40,821 nucleotides of DNA from Bacteroidales bacterium. Its GTDB lineage: Bacteria > Bacteroidota > Bacteroidia > Bacteroidales > UBA932. The stretch is from the NCBI GenBank assembly GCA_016291185.1, contig JAEFAI010000021.1, forward strand, positions 1 through 40,821. The letters run 5' to 3'. The position numbers were made by a program, and so were the translations under genes. The notes below the pieces were generated by a model. The model saw only the letters and a list, made by a program, of their open reading frames with translations, ran no database searches and had not been told where the DNA came from. This document shows, one piece after another, positions 21,162-28,412 of this stretch (its first letter is position 1; every line of letters starts with the position of its first letter).

Positions 21162-22777
21162 TGCGACACGACTTTAAGACCCTCTCCGATCTGTACGAAT
21201 ACGCTTCTGCGAAGTACGCAAACCGGACTGCGGCCGAATTTACTGACGGACAGCAGTCTTACACCTACGCACACTATCGGGAAACTTGCGACAACCTGTC
21301 GCGCATCCTCTCCAATTTCGGCATCAGCGCCTCCGACAAGGTGGCCATTCTCTCCGAGAACGGTCCCCACTGGGGCATCGCTTTTTTTGCCACCACCGCC
21401 TACGGCCGCGTGGCCGTCCCGATGCTTAACGAACTGTCCGCCAGCGAAGTAGAGAGCATCCTCGACCATTCCGAGGCCAAGGCCCTCTTCGTCTCCCGGC
21501 GCCAGCTCAAGAAAGTGAGCGACGCGGCGATGGCCAAGCTCAGCCTGGTGCTCGACATCGACACCTTCGAATTTATCAAGCACGACGACGCGGCTTTCAC
21601 CTGCGACGGCCGTGTGGCCACGCCCAATCCCATGGACATGGCCGCCCTCATCTATACCTCCGGCACCACCGGTTCGCCGAAAGGCGTGATGCTCAGCCAT
21701 CGCAATTTCTGCGCGTCGGTGCTCGATTCCTGGTACGCCCAGCACGAGAACAAGAAGTCCGTCTTCCTGTCCATCCTCCCGATGGCGCACACCTATGAGA
21801 TGACCCTCGGCCTGCTTTACCCCTACTCCGTCGGCGCGCGCGTCTGCTACCTGCGACGCGTTCCCACTCCGACCATCCTTAAGCAGACCCTCAAGGAGAT
21901 CCGTCCGACGACGATGCTTTCCGTACCGCTCATCATCGAGAAGATGTACAAGACCAGCATCATGCCTACCATCCGCGGCAGCAAGTTCCTCTCTCACCTG
22001 GACAAATACGCTCCGCGCACGCTGGCATGGCTGGTCGGCATCAAGCTGAAAAAGACCTTCGGCGGCCGCCTGCACTTCTTCGGCATCGGCGGCGCCAAGC
22101 TCGATCCCGAGGTGGAGACCTTCCTGCACCGCGCCCGTTTCCCCTACGGCATCGGTTTCGGCCTCACGGAGTGCGCGCCGCTCGTCTGCGCGGCCCCGCC
22201 GTTCAAGACCCACGTCGGTTCCACCGGCCGCGCCACCCACGGCGCGCAGGTGCGTCTGGCGGATGTCAATCCCGAGACCGGCCTGGGCGAGATCATCGTC
22301 AAGGGCCCGAACGTGATGATGGGTTATTACAAGGATTACGAGCGCACGCAGTCCGTCCTCAGCCAGGACGGCTGGTTCCGCACCGGCGACCTCGCCGCGC
22401 TCGACGCCAAGGGCCGCTTCTCCATCCGCGGTCGCCTGCGCAACATGATTGTGGGCGCCTCCGGCGAGAACATCTACCCCGAAGAGATCGAGCACGTGAT
22501 CAACAGCTTCGACGGCATCGGCGAGTCGCTCGTCATCCAGCGCAACGGCCAGCTCATCGCCCTCGTCAAGTTCGAGGACAACGTGCTGGACTGGAACCTG
22601 GAAGGCCAGGACCGCTTCATCGAAGAGCTGGAGAAAAAGCGCCAGGCCGTCCTCGACTTCGTCAACGACAAAGTCAGCCGCTTCTCCAAGATCAAGGACG
22701 TCGAAATCCAGAAGGAGCCCTTCAGCAAAACGGCCACCCACAAGATCCGCCGCTTCCTCTACGAGAAGAAACAGTAG
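21161..22777 (+). CDS. Long-chain fatty acid-CoA ligase (AMP-forming)
   Basis: A 538-residue ANL-superfamily enzyme that activates fatty acids through an acyl-adenylate. Motifs include YTSGTTGSPKG (165-175) and FGLTECAPL in the central region. TGDLAALDAKG and a RGRLRNMIV hinge follow, and the catalytic Lys is in FSKTATHKIRR near the C-terminus. It is a little shorter than typical FadD proteins but complete. The start overlaps the acyltransferase stop by one base. Together they could activate a fatty acid and transfer it to a lipid acceptor. The gene ends 8 bases before the inverted-repeat element. Confidence 0.93.
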   Translation: MRHDFKTLSDLYEYASAKYANRTAAEFTDGQQSYTYAHYRETCDNLSRILSNFGISASDKVAILSENGPHWGIAFFATTAYGRVAVPMLNELSASEVESILDHSEAKALFVSRRQLKKVSDAAMAKLSLVLDIDTFEFIKHDDAAFTCDGRVATPNPMDMAALIYTSGTTGSPKGVMLSHRNFCASVLDSWYAQHENKKSVFLSILPMAHTYEMTLGLLYPYSVGARVCYLRRVPTPTILKQTLKEIRPTTMLSVPLIIEKMYKTSIMPTIRGSKFLSHLDKYAPRTLAWLVGIKLKKTFGGRLHFFGIGGAKLDPEVETFLHRARFPYGIGFGLTECAPLVCAAPPFKTHVGSTGRATHGAQVRLADVNPETGLGEIIVKGPNVMMGYYKDYERTQSVLSQDGWFRTGDLAALDAKGRFSIRGRLRNMIVGASGENIYPEEIEHVINSFDGIGESLVIQRNGQLIALVKFEDNVLDWNLEGQDRFIEELEKKRQAVLDFVNDKVSRFSKIKDVEIQKEPFSKTATHKIRRFLYEKKQ

Positions 22778-22789
22778 GTCCTATACGCC

Positions 22790-22844
22790 AGCCAGACACA
22801 AAACGTCCGACAGCTTCCCGCTTGTCGGACGTTTTTGTCTGGCT
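22790..22844. terminator. Long hairpin in element copy A, likely terminator of the acyl-CoA ligase operon
   Basis: An inner stem of 13 bp (22800-22812 with 22823-22835) is flanked by an outer stem of 9 bp, AGCCAGACA (22790-22798) with TGTCTGGCT (22836-22844). The inner stem ends in A/T runs on both sides, so it could act in either direction. Confidence 0.75.
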
Positions 22845-22960
22845 ATGGCTTCCAGCTCTGGCAGCAGCCGCTCCTCCCGCACGCCACGCACGGCCCCCGA
22901 CTCCGCGGGGCCAACGTGCGCAGGCTCTCGCACGGCCCACGCGCCGGCTGCTGCTTCGTC

Positions 22961-22983
22961 ATTCGCCGGCTTGACCGGCGAAT
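22961..22983. repeat. Dispersed palindrome, copy c
   Basis: ATTCGCCGG, loop CTTGA, CCGGCGAAT: a perfect 9-bp stem with the same arms as copy b and the same loop as copies a and e. It is preceded by GTC and followed by CTC. Confidence 0.85.
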
Positions 22984-22995
22984 CTCCCCGGAGTC

Positions 22996-23017
22996 ATTCC
23001 GGGCTGCGACCCGGAAT
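22996..23017. repeat. Dispersed palindrome, copy d
   Basis: ATTCCGGG, loop CTGCGA, CCCGGAAT: an 8-bp stem 12 bases after copy c, preceded by GTC and followed by CTC. Confidence 0.85.
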
Positions 23018-23162
23018 CTCCAACTCGCAGGGGCAAAACAGGGCTCCAGCGCCCCTGGTAACCCATTTTTCGTGTTGCGAGGGGCAAAAATGGGCCTCTG
23101 CGCCCCTGGAAAAAGTGCGACAGCCTGTTGCAGTTTTCAGTATTAACCGAGTCAAGTATTCT

Positions 23163-23600
23163 CTACCTTGCCGTCATCCGGGCAACGAATTGCGTCGGAG
23201 GGAGGATCTGCATGCCGATTTCGGATGTGCGTTTGAGGAGCCCTTGGTCGGAGGTGAGGAATACATCGCAGCCTTCCGCTTCGGCGTGGGCGAACTGGAC
23301 GTCGTCTTCGAAATCGCCGGTGGGATGCAGGAGGGCTTCCTGCAAGTCGAAGGAGTTCAGACCGCTGATATTGACGAAGTTGATGAGGGAGAGAATGGCT
23401 TTGGCGAACGCTTCGGCGGAGAATCCTTGTCCCAGGCGGGATAGGATGTAGTTCGCATCCACGATGCTTTGCGTCGTCAGGACGCCTTCGAGGTAGCCGG
23501 AACGGATGGCCTGAAAGATGATCCGGGCCGCTTCGGAAGACGGCCGCTCGGTCGTGCTCAGGAGATCCAGCAGGACATTCGTGTCCAGGAATACTTTCAT
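23163..23600 (-). CDS. PIN-domain toxin (VapC-like ribonuclease)
   Basis: A 145-residue PIN-domain protein. The start MKVFLDTN gives the first catalytic Asp. Further acidic residues follow in FEDDVQFA and FLTSDQGLL, the usual PIN active-site set. Such toxins cut RNA when freed from the antitoxin. The start at 23600 lies 1 base after the antitoxin stop; an upstream ATG at 23615 would overlap the antitoxin and is less likely. The pair is a typical type II toxin-antitoxin operon, placed between two inverted copies of a non-coding element. Confidence 0.9.
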   Translation of the reverse strand: MKVFLDTNVLLDLLSTTERPSSEAARIIFQAIRSGYLEGVLTTQSIVDANYILSRLGQGFSAEAFAKAILSLINFVNISGLNSFDLQEALLHPTGDFEDDVQFAHAEAEGCDVFLTSDQGLLKRTSEIGMQILPPTQFVARMTAR

Positions 23601-23601
23601 T

Positions 23602-23880
23602 CTACTCCTTTCCATATTTCTCCCACAGATAAGCCAGCTTCGGATCTTCAGCCAACTGCTCCGCCGAAGGGGCGGTCAGGGCACCGCAACGCATCCCCAG
23701 AATTTCTTCCGAAACGGCGAAAGCCGGCGGAAGGACCGGCTCGTCCAGGCGCGTCGCCCGGTCCAGGATCTGCTCGATGTAGCTGTTGAATGAACGCTTC
23801 TCCCGGCGGGCATTTCTTTTTACCCGCGCCATCAACTCCGGCTGGAGGCGGAGTACGGTCTGAATACGTGAAGACTCCAT
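23602..23880 (-). CDS. Antitoxin of the PIN toxin, probably ribbon-helix-helix type
   Basis: A 92-residue protein. The N-terminal half (TVLRLQPELMARVKRNARREKRSFNSYIEQIL) fits an Arc/MetJ-type ribbon-helix-helix DNA-binding domain. The C-terminal half (about residues 45-92) is acidic and Pro/Ala-rich and would wrap the toxin. It is the first gene of the operon, directly before the PIN toxin. A perfect inverted repeat over its promoter (23911-23947) is the expected autoregulatory operator. Confidence 0.87.
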   Translation of the reverse strand: MESSRIQTVLRLQPELMARVKRNARREKRSFNSYIEQILDRATRLDEPVLPPAFAVSEEILGMRCGALTAPSAEQLAEDPKLAYLWEKYGKE

Positions 23881-23900
23881 CTTTTCTTATGATTTCGAAG

Positions 23901-23930
23901 CAAAGATACGAATTCTGATATCATTTACAA
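23901..23930 (-). promoter_or_regulatory. Promoter of the toxin-antitoxin operon
   Basis: On the minus strand, TTG (23930-23928), 19 bases and TATCTTTG (23908-23901) form an exact consensus promoter. The -7 box ends 20 bases before the antitoxin ATG. Confidence 0.85.
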
Positions 23931-23947
23931 ATAATGATATCAGAATT
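23911..23947. promoter_or_regulatory. Toxin-antitoxin operator: perfect 15-bp inverted repeat
   Basis: AATTCTGATATCATT (23911-23925) and its exact complement (23933-23947) flank 7 bases. Each arm holds the self-complementary box TGATATCA. The centre, base 23929, is the middle of the -33 TTG, so a bound repressor would cover it. Confidence 0.88.
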
Positions 23948-24004
23948 TCGCCACATTCCGGGTCGATTTCACCACATTCGCACGCAGCGCGCGCGTAGAT
24001 TGCG

Positions 24005-24012
24005 TATTTTTA
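24005..24012 (+). promoter_or_regulatory. Possible -7 box of the SDR/ALDH genes
   Basis: TATTTTTA matches TAnnTTTG except for the last base and ends 5 bases before the ATG at 24018. No -33 TTG is seen at the right distance, so this is weak. Confidence 0.35.
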
Positions 24013-24017
24013 CTGCC

Positions 24018-24851
24018 ATGAAAATTCAAGGCAATACCGTTCTGATCACCGGGGGATGCTCCGGGATCGGCAAAATCATGGCGCGCAGGAGCCTGGAGAA
24101 AGGCGCCGGCCAGGTAATCATCTGGGATATCAACGAAGCGGCCATCGGGGCCACCGTGGCGGAGCTTTCCGCGCTCGGCAAGGTCTCCGGTTTCCGGGCC
24201 GACATCTCCGACCCCGCTTCCGTGGAGTCCGCCTACCAGGCCACCAAGGCTGCTTGCGGCGATGTGGATATCCTCATCAACAATGCCGGCATCATCACCA
24301 ACAACCTGCCCTTTGCGGAGCAGACTGACCAGGATATTATCCGCACCATCGACATCAACACCAAGGGCGCAATGTTCGTCGCACTGCGCTATATCAAGGA
24401 TATGAAGGCCCGCGGCCGCGGCCATATCTGCAACGTCACCTCTTCGGCCGGCATGCTCGCCCTGCCGAAAATGGCCCTCTACGCCTCTTCTAAGTGGGCG
24501 GCCATCGGCTGGTCCGAGTCTGTGCGCATCGAGCTGACGCGCGAGAAGAGTCCCGTGAAGCTCACGACCATCGCCCCGTATTTCATCAATACCGGCATGT
24601 TCGACGGCATCCATTCCTTCTTCAAGATTCAGGATCCGGAGGTCGTGGCCCGCAAGACGCTGCACGCCATCGAGATCGACAAATGGTACAAGGGAATTCC
24701 TTTCTCCGAGCACTTTATCCGCCTGATGCAGGGCCTAATTCCGCAGCGCATCTTCGACTTCGTCTTCGGCGACATCTGCGGCCTCTACACCGTAATGAAC
24801 CATTTCACCGGCCGCCAGGCCCACCACGACACCACCCACGCCACCCGATAG
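24018..24851 (+). CDS. Short-chain dehydrogenase/reductase
   Basis: A 277-residue classical SDR. The nucleotide-binding motif is GGCSGIG (12-18) and NNAG lies at 88-91. Catalytic Ser (142/143), Tyr155 and Lys159 fall in TSSAG and YASSK. The acidic residue at the end of strand 2 (WDINE) suggests NAD(H) preference. The C-terminal part (about 230-260) is hydrophobic and basic, as in membrane-associated SDRs that act on retinol, steroids or long-chain alcohols. The start at 24018 follows the weak promoter; earlier in-frame codons overlap the operator region. It is followed by an aldehyde dehydrogenase after 44 bases, so alcohol-to-aldehyde-to-acid oxidation is a reasonable inference. Confidence 0.9.
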   Translation: MKIQGNTVLITGGCSGIGKIMARRSLEKGAGQVIIWDINEAAIGATVAELSALGKVSGFRADISDPASVESAYQATKAACGDVDILINNAGIITNNLPFAEQTDQDIIRTIDINTKGAMFVALRYIKDMKARGRGHICNVTSSAGMLALPKMALYASSKWAAIGWSESVRIELTREKSPVKLTTIAPYFINTGMFDGIHSFFKIQDPEVVARKTLHAIEIDKWYKGIPFSEHFIRLMQGLIPQRIFDFVFGDICGLYTVMNHFTGRQAHHDTTHATR

Positions 24852-24895
24852 AACCGCCATCTCCGACCTGTTCGGGGATCTCAATACCGACAGCA

Positions 24896-26284
24896 ATGAC
24901 CAATACCGACCCCGCGCGCATCCGTGAGCTCAGCAAGCTCCAGCGCCAGTATTACGCCTCCGGCGCCACCCTCGACCTGCATTTCCGCAAGGAGATGCTC
25001 CGTAAGCTCCTCAGCGCCATCAAGCAATGGGAAAAGCCCCTCTACGAGGCCCTGTGGACTGATCTGCACAAGTCCGAGCAGGAGGCCTTCCTGACGGAAG
25101 TCAGCCTCGCGACGGGCGAGATCCGGGGCCACCTGCGCCACCTGTCCGGCTGGGCCCGCACGAAGTGCAAGCCTACGCCGATGCAGATGCTCCCTTCGCG
25201 CAGCCGCATCGTCACCGAGCCGCTCGGCAATGCGCTGATCATCGCTCCGTGGAATTATCCCTTCCAGCTGCTGATCAATCCGCTCGTGGGCGCCATTTCC
25301 GCCGGCTGCACGGCTCTGCTGAAGCCTTCACCCTATGTCCCGAACGTCTCGCGCGTCATCGAGGAAATGATCACGGCCACCTTCGACGAGCGTTATATCG
25401 CCGTCGCCCAGGGCAACCGGGAAGTGAACACGCTGCTGCTCGCCGAGCGCTGGGACATCATCTTCTTTACGGGTAGCCCGGTCCTGGGCCGCACCGTGAT
25501 GGCTGCCGCCGCCAAGAACCTGACCCCTGTCGTGCTCGAGCTCGGCGGCAAGAGCCCCTGCATCATCACCGCTGACGCGGACCTCAAACTGGCCGCAAAG
25601 CGCCTCGCCTGGGGCAAAGCCCTGAACGCCGGACAAACCTGCATCGCGCCGGATTACGTATTGATAGACAAGAAAATTCGCGATGCGTTCGTGGAAGAAT
25701 ACTTCCATCAGGTCCATGCGCTGCTCGGCAGCAACCCCCAGGAGACGGAGCACTTCGTGCGCCTGGTCAGCGACAAGGCCTTCGCCCGGGTCGCGTCCTA
25801 CATTTCCGGTCCGGAAGTCTCCGGCACCGTGCGCGGCGGACGGATGGAGGCCGCCACCCGCTTCATCGAGCCGACGGTCATTCTGGACCCGGCACCGGAC
25901 TCCGCGGTGATGACCACCGAGATCTTCGGTCCGGTCCTGCCGGTCTGCACCTTCGAGAAACTGGATGAGGCTATTGCCTTTGTGAACGGCCGCGAGAAGC
26001 CGCTGGCGCTGTATTTCTTCGGGAAACTGAACGACGGCAAGTCCGTCGTGCGGCGCACCTCCTCCGGCGGCGCCTGCATCAACGACACCATCATGCACAT
26101 CGTCAACGAGAAGGTCCCCTTCGGCGGTGTCGGCAACTCGGGCATGGGCCGCTACCACGGCAAGCTGAGCTTCGACGCCTTCACGCACGAGCGTGCGGTG
26201 ATCATCACCCCGCGCCGCTTCGACCTCCCGTTCCGCTATATGCCCTACAAGCTTTACAAGCTCTTCCGGCTGATTCTGGGGTAA
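24896..26284 (+). CDS. Aldehyde dehydrogenase, class 3 / fatty aldehyde type
   Basis: A 462-residue NAD(P)-dependent aldehyde dehydrogenase. APWNYPFQL (117-125) is the cofactor-site motif typical of class 3 and fatty aldehyde dehydrogenases. The general base is Glu215 in LELGGKSP and the catalytic Cys249 lies in GQTCIAPDY. EIFGPVLPV and PFGGVGNSGMG follow. The basic, aromatic C-terminus (YMPYKLYKLFRLILG) resembles membrane-tethering tails of fatty aldehyde dehydrogenases. It probably forms an operon with the SDR. The product would be a fatty acid that the nearby acyl-CoA ligase could activate; this link is inference. Confidence 0.92.
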   Translation: MTNTDPARIRELSKLQRQYYASGATLDLHFRKEMLRKLLSAIKQWEKPLYEALWTDLHKSEQEAFLTEVSLATGEIRGHLRHLSGWARTKCKPTPMQMLPSRSRIVTEPLGNALIIAPWNYPFQLLINPLVGAISAGCTALLKPSPYVPNVSRVIEEMITATFDERYIAVAQGNREVNTLLLAERWDIIFFTGSPVLGRTVMAAAAKNLTPVVLELGGKSPCIITADADLKLAAKRLAWGKALNAGQTCIAPDYVLIDKKIRDAFVEEYFHQVHALLGSNPQETEHFVRLVSDKAFARVASYISGPEVSGTVRGGRMEAATRFIEPTVILDPAPDSAVMTTEIFGPVLPVCTFEKLDEAIAFVNGREKPLALYFFGKLNDGKSVVRRTSSGGACINDTIMHIVNEKVPFGGVGNSGMGRYHGKLSFDAFTHERAVIITPRRFDLPFRYMPYKLYKLFRLILG

Positions 26285-26296
26285 CCCCCGCCACAA

Positions 26297-26502
26297 TAAT
26301 ACTGAAAAGTGCAACAGGCTGTCGCAGTTTTGCCAGGGGCGCAGAAGGCCGTTTTTGCCCCTCACGACACGAAAAACTGGTTGCCAGGGGCGCTGGAGCC
26401 CGATTTTGCCCCTGGTAGAAGTGGAGCCAAGACTGGAAGCCATAACTACACAAAAACGTCCGACAAGCGGGAAGCTGTCGGACGTTTTTTGTCTGGCTGG
26501 CG
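26297..26502. repeat. Inverted-repeat element, copy B (uninterrupted)
   Basis: The reverse complement of copy A (22786-23145), made of 26297-26414 and 26427-26502 with a 12-base spacer. It fills the gap between the convergent aldehyde dehydrogenase and DAHP synthase genes. The element is in the same relation to its neighbours as copy A: the hairpin end lies next to a finished metabolic operon and the GGGGC-hairpin end faces the enclosed genes. No coding potential is evident. Confidence 0.85.
26452..26489. terminator. Hairpin in element copy B, likely terminator of the aromatic operon
   Basis: A 14-bp stem (26452-26465 with 26476-26489) is bounded by A and T runs. It lies 21 bases beyond the DAHP synthase stop on the minus strand and can also act on the plus strand. 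Confidence 0.8.
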
Positions 26503-26509
26503 TGTTAAA

Positions 26510-27541
26510 CTACACCCAGAGGTCAGCGATGTCCAGCACCAGGCGCTCGGTCTTGTCCCAGCCGAGGCAGGGGTCGGTGATGGACTTGCCATAGACGCCG
26601 CCGTCGGGCTTCTGGCAGCCATCCTCAAGGTAGGACTCGATCATCAGGCCCTTGACCAGGGTGCGAATCTCCTCGCTGTGACGGGTGCTGTGCAGCACCT
26701 CCTTGGCGATACGGATCTGCTCTTCGTACTTCTTGCCGGAGTTGCTGTGGTTCGTGTCCACGACCACGCCCGGATTCTGCAGACCGCTCTCCGCATACAG
26801 GCCGCTCAGACGCGCCAGGTCCTCGTAATGATAGTTCGGATGCGTAATCCCGTGCGAATCCACGTAGCCGCGCAGGATGGCGTGCGAAAGCGGATTGCCG
26901 GCCGTCTCGACCTCCCAGTTGCGGTAGATGAAGGTATGGCCGCTCTGGGCGGCCTTCAAGGCATTCATCATCACGGACAGGTCGCCGCCCGTCGGGTTCT
27001 TCATACCCACGGGGATGTCCAGACCACTCGCGGTCATACGATGCTGCTGGTCCTCCACGGAGCGCGCACCCACGGCCACGTACGACAGCAGGTCGTCCAG
27101 GAAACGGTGGTTCTCCGGATAGAGCATCTCGTCTGCGCAGGAGAAACCGGTCTCCGTCAGGGCGCGCATGTGCAGCTTGCGGATAGCGATCAGGCCACGG
27201 AGCATGTCGGAATGCTCCTGCGGATTGGGCTGGTGCAGCATGCCCTTGTAGCCGATGCCGGTCGTGCGCGGCTTGTTCGTATAAATGCGCGGCACAATCA
27301 CGATCTTGTCGGCCACCCGCTCCTGCAGGGGGCGCAGGCGGGAAATATATTCGATCACGGCATCTTCCCGGTCGGCCGAGCAGGGGCCGATCACGAGCAG
27401 CAGCTTGCGGCTTGCGCCGGTCAGGATGTCCCGGATGCTTTCATCATTGCTGCGCTTGGCGGCCGCCCCCTCCGGGGAGATCGGATACATCTCCTTGATC
27501 TCCTTGGGGATCAGCAACTTACGCTTGAAAACCATATTCAT
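26510..27541 (-). CDS. aroG: 3-deoxy-7-phosphoheptulonate (DAHP) synthase, class I-alpha type
   Basis: A 343-residue enzyme that condenses phosphoenolpyruvate and erythrose 4-phosphate, the first step of aromatic synthesis. Motifs are GPCSADRED, PRIYTNKPRTTGIGYKG (PRTTGIGYKG binds substrate), GARSVEDQQHR, GMKNPTGGD, DTNHSNSGK and GLMIESYLEDG. This is the AroF/G/H type, without a fused chorismate mutase. The start is one of three close ATGs (27562, 27541, 27535); 27541 is 7 bases after the tyrA stop and avoids overlap. It is the last gene of the pheA-aroC-tyrA-aroG operon. The allosteric specificity (Phe, Tyr or Trp) cannot be told by eye. Confidence 0.93.
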   Translation of the reverse strand: MNMVFKRKLLIPKEIKEMYPISPEGAAAKRSNDESIRDILTGASRKLLLVIGPCSADREDAVIEYISRLRPLQERVADKIVIVPRIYTNKPRTTGIGYKGMLHQPNPQEHSDMLRGLIAIRKLHMRALTETGFSCADEMLYPENHRFLDDLLSYVAVGARSVEDQQHRMTASGLDIPVGMKNPTGGDLSVMMNALKAAQSGHTFIYRNWEVETAGNPLSHAILRGYVDSHGITHPNYHYEDLARLSGLYAESGLQNPGVVVDTNHSNSGKKYEEQIRIAKEVLHSTRHSEEIRTLVKGLMIESYLEDGCQKPDGGVYGKSITDPCLGWDKTERLVLDIADLWV

Positions 27542-27548
27542 ACGCTTC

Positions 27549-28412
27549 TCACTTTTTATCAAAGAACGAGCGCCGGTACGACGACAGGCGCATCATGTCC
27601 TTCATGGTATCCTCGTCCCCCTTCGCCAGGGCGTTCCGCAACTGCGTGAACTTCTCCAGGAAGAGGTCCATCTGCGAGAGGAGCTCGTCCCGGTTCTCCA
27701 GGAACAGCTCCGTCCACATATTCTCATTGATTCGGGCGATCCGCGTCAGGTCGCGGAAGGAGTCGCCCGTGTACTCCACCAGGTGCTCGGATTCTTTGCA
27801 GTCCATCAGCGCCACGGCAATACAGTGCGTCAGCTGCGAGAGGAAACCGATCATCTCGTCGTGCGCCTCGGGCGTAAGCTCGGCGATGTGCCGGAAACCC
27901 AGGATGCAGCCCAGCGTGCGCACCAACTCAATCCCCTCGCGGGTATTGCGTTCTGTGGGAGTAATGATAAAGTTGGCACCCGCAAAGACTTTGCTGTCAG
28001 CGAATTCCACGCCGGACCGTTCACGGCCGGCCATCGGGTGCGCCGGCACGAACTCGACATCCTCACGCAGGATGCTCTGCACCGCCGGGACCACCGCCCG
28101 CTTCACGCCGGTCACGTCCGTGATCACGGCGCCGGACTTGAAGAAGTCCTGGTACTTCCGAACCCATTCGACGAAAGCCTTGGGGTATAAAGCGAAGACC
28201 ACCAGGTCGAACTGCGAGACGTATTCGCGCGTCACGCTCGTCTGTCCGTGGGCGATGAGCCTGTGCTGCAACGCATAGTCCAGCACTTCCTGACGCCGTA
28301 CGATGGCGCCCACCTCGAAGCCCAGCGCGCTGAGCTTCTCGGCGTAGGAGCCGCCGATCATGCCGAGGCCGACGATGAGGACCTTGTGGTAATTGATGAA
28401 ACTTTTCGTCAT
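27549..28412 (-). CDS. tyrA: Prephenate dehydrogenase
   Basis: A 287-residue NAD(P)-dependent enzyme that makes 4-hydroxyphenylpyruvate for tyrosine. The N-terminal Rossmann motif is VGLGMIGGS, followed by the DVTGVK region and PAHPMAGRERSG, whose His is the conserved catalytic residue. The helical C-terminal domain carries SQLTHCIAVALM. No chorismate mutase is fused; that activity is in PheA. The start at 28412 overlaps the aroC stop as ATGA, so translation is coupled. Confidence 0.93.
   Translation of the reverse strand: MTKSFINYHKVLIVGLGMIGGSYAEKLSALGFEVGAIVRRQEVLDYALQHRLIAHGQTSVTREYVSQFDLVVFALYPKAFVEWVRKYQDFFKSGAVITDVTGVKRAVVPAVQSILREDVEFVPAHPMAGRERSGVEFADSKVFAGANFIITPTERNTREGIELVRTLGCILGFRHIAELTPEAHDEMIGFLSQLTHCIAVALMDCKESEHLVEYTGDSFRDLTRIARINENMWTELFLENRDELLSQMDLFLEKFTQLRNALAKGDEDTMKDMMRLSSYRRSFFDKK

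Larger units (their letters stand above)
22862..23027. repeat. Hairpin-rich insertion inside element copy A
   Basis: A 166-base spacer here corresponds to only 12 bases in copy B. It contains a 10-bp inverted repeat GCAGCAGCCG (22861-22870) with CGGCTGCTGC (22945-22954), and an inner hairpin built on GGCCCC/GGGGCC. Two dispersed palindromes follow (22961-22983 and 22996-23017). There is no open frame of note. It may be a small insertion within the element. Confidence 0.7.
22786..23145. repeat. Inverted-repeat element, copy A (interrupted)
   Basis: This occupies most of the 385-base gap between the acyl-CoA ligase and toxin genes. Two blocks, 22786-22861 (76 bases) and 23028-23145 (118 bases), recur in reverse complement at 26427-26502 and 26297-26414. 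By hand count the 118-base block has 13 mismatches and the 76-base block about 7. Block 1 holds a large hairpin. Block 2 holds two GGGGC-aaaa...GCGCCCC hairpin modules and ends with ACAGCCTGTTGCAG and CAGTATTA. No coding potential is evident. Confidence 0.85.

Noticed and set aside
22835..23451. Short plus-strand frames within the inverted-repeat element and opposite the toxin
   Set aside because: They run through hairpins and palindromes that are better explained as non-coding repeats, and differ between the two element copies.
26297..26502. Element copy B as an insertion sequence
   Set aside because: It is only about 206 bases with no open frame and no clear terminal inverted repeats or target duplication, so it is called a repeat element rather than an IS.
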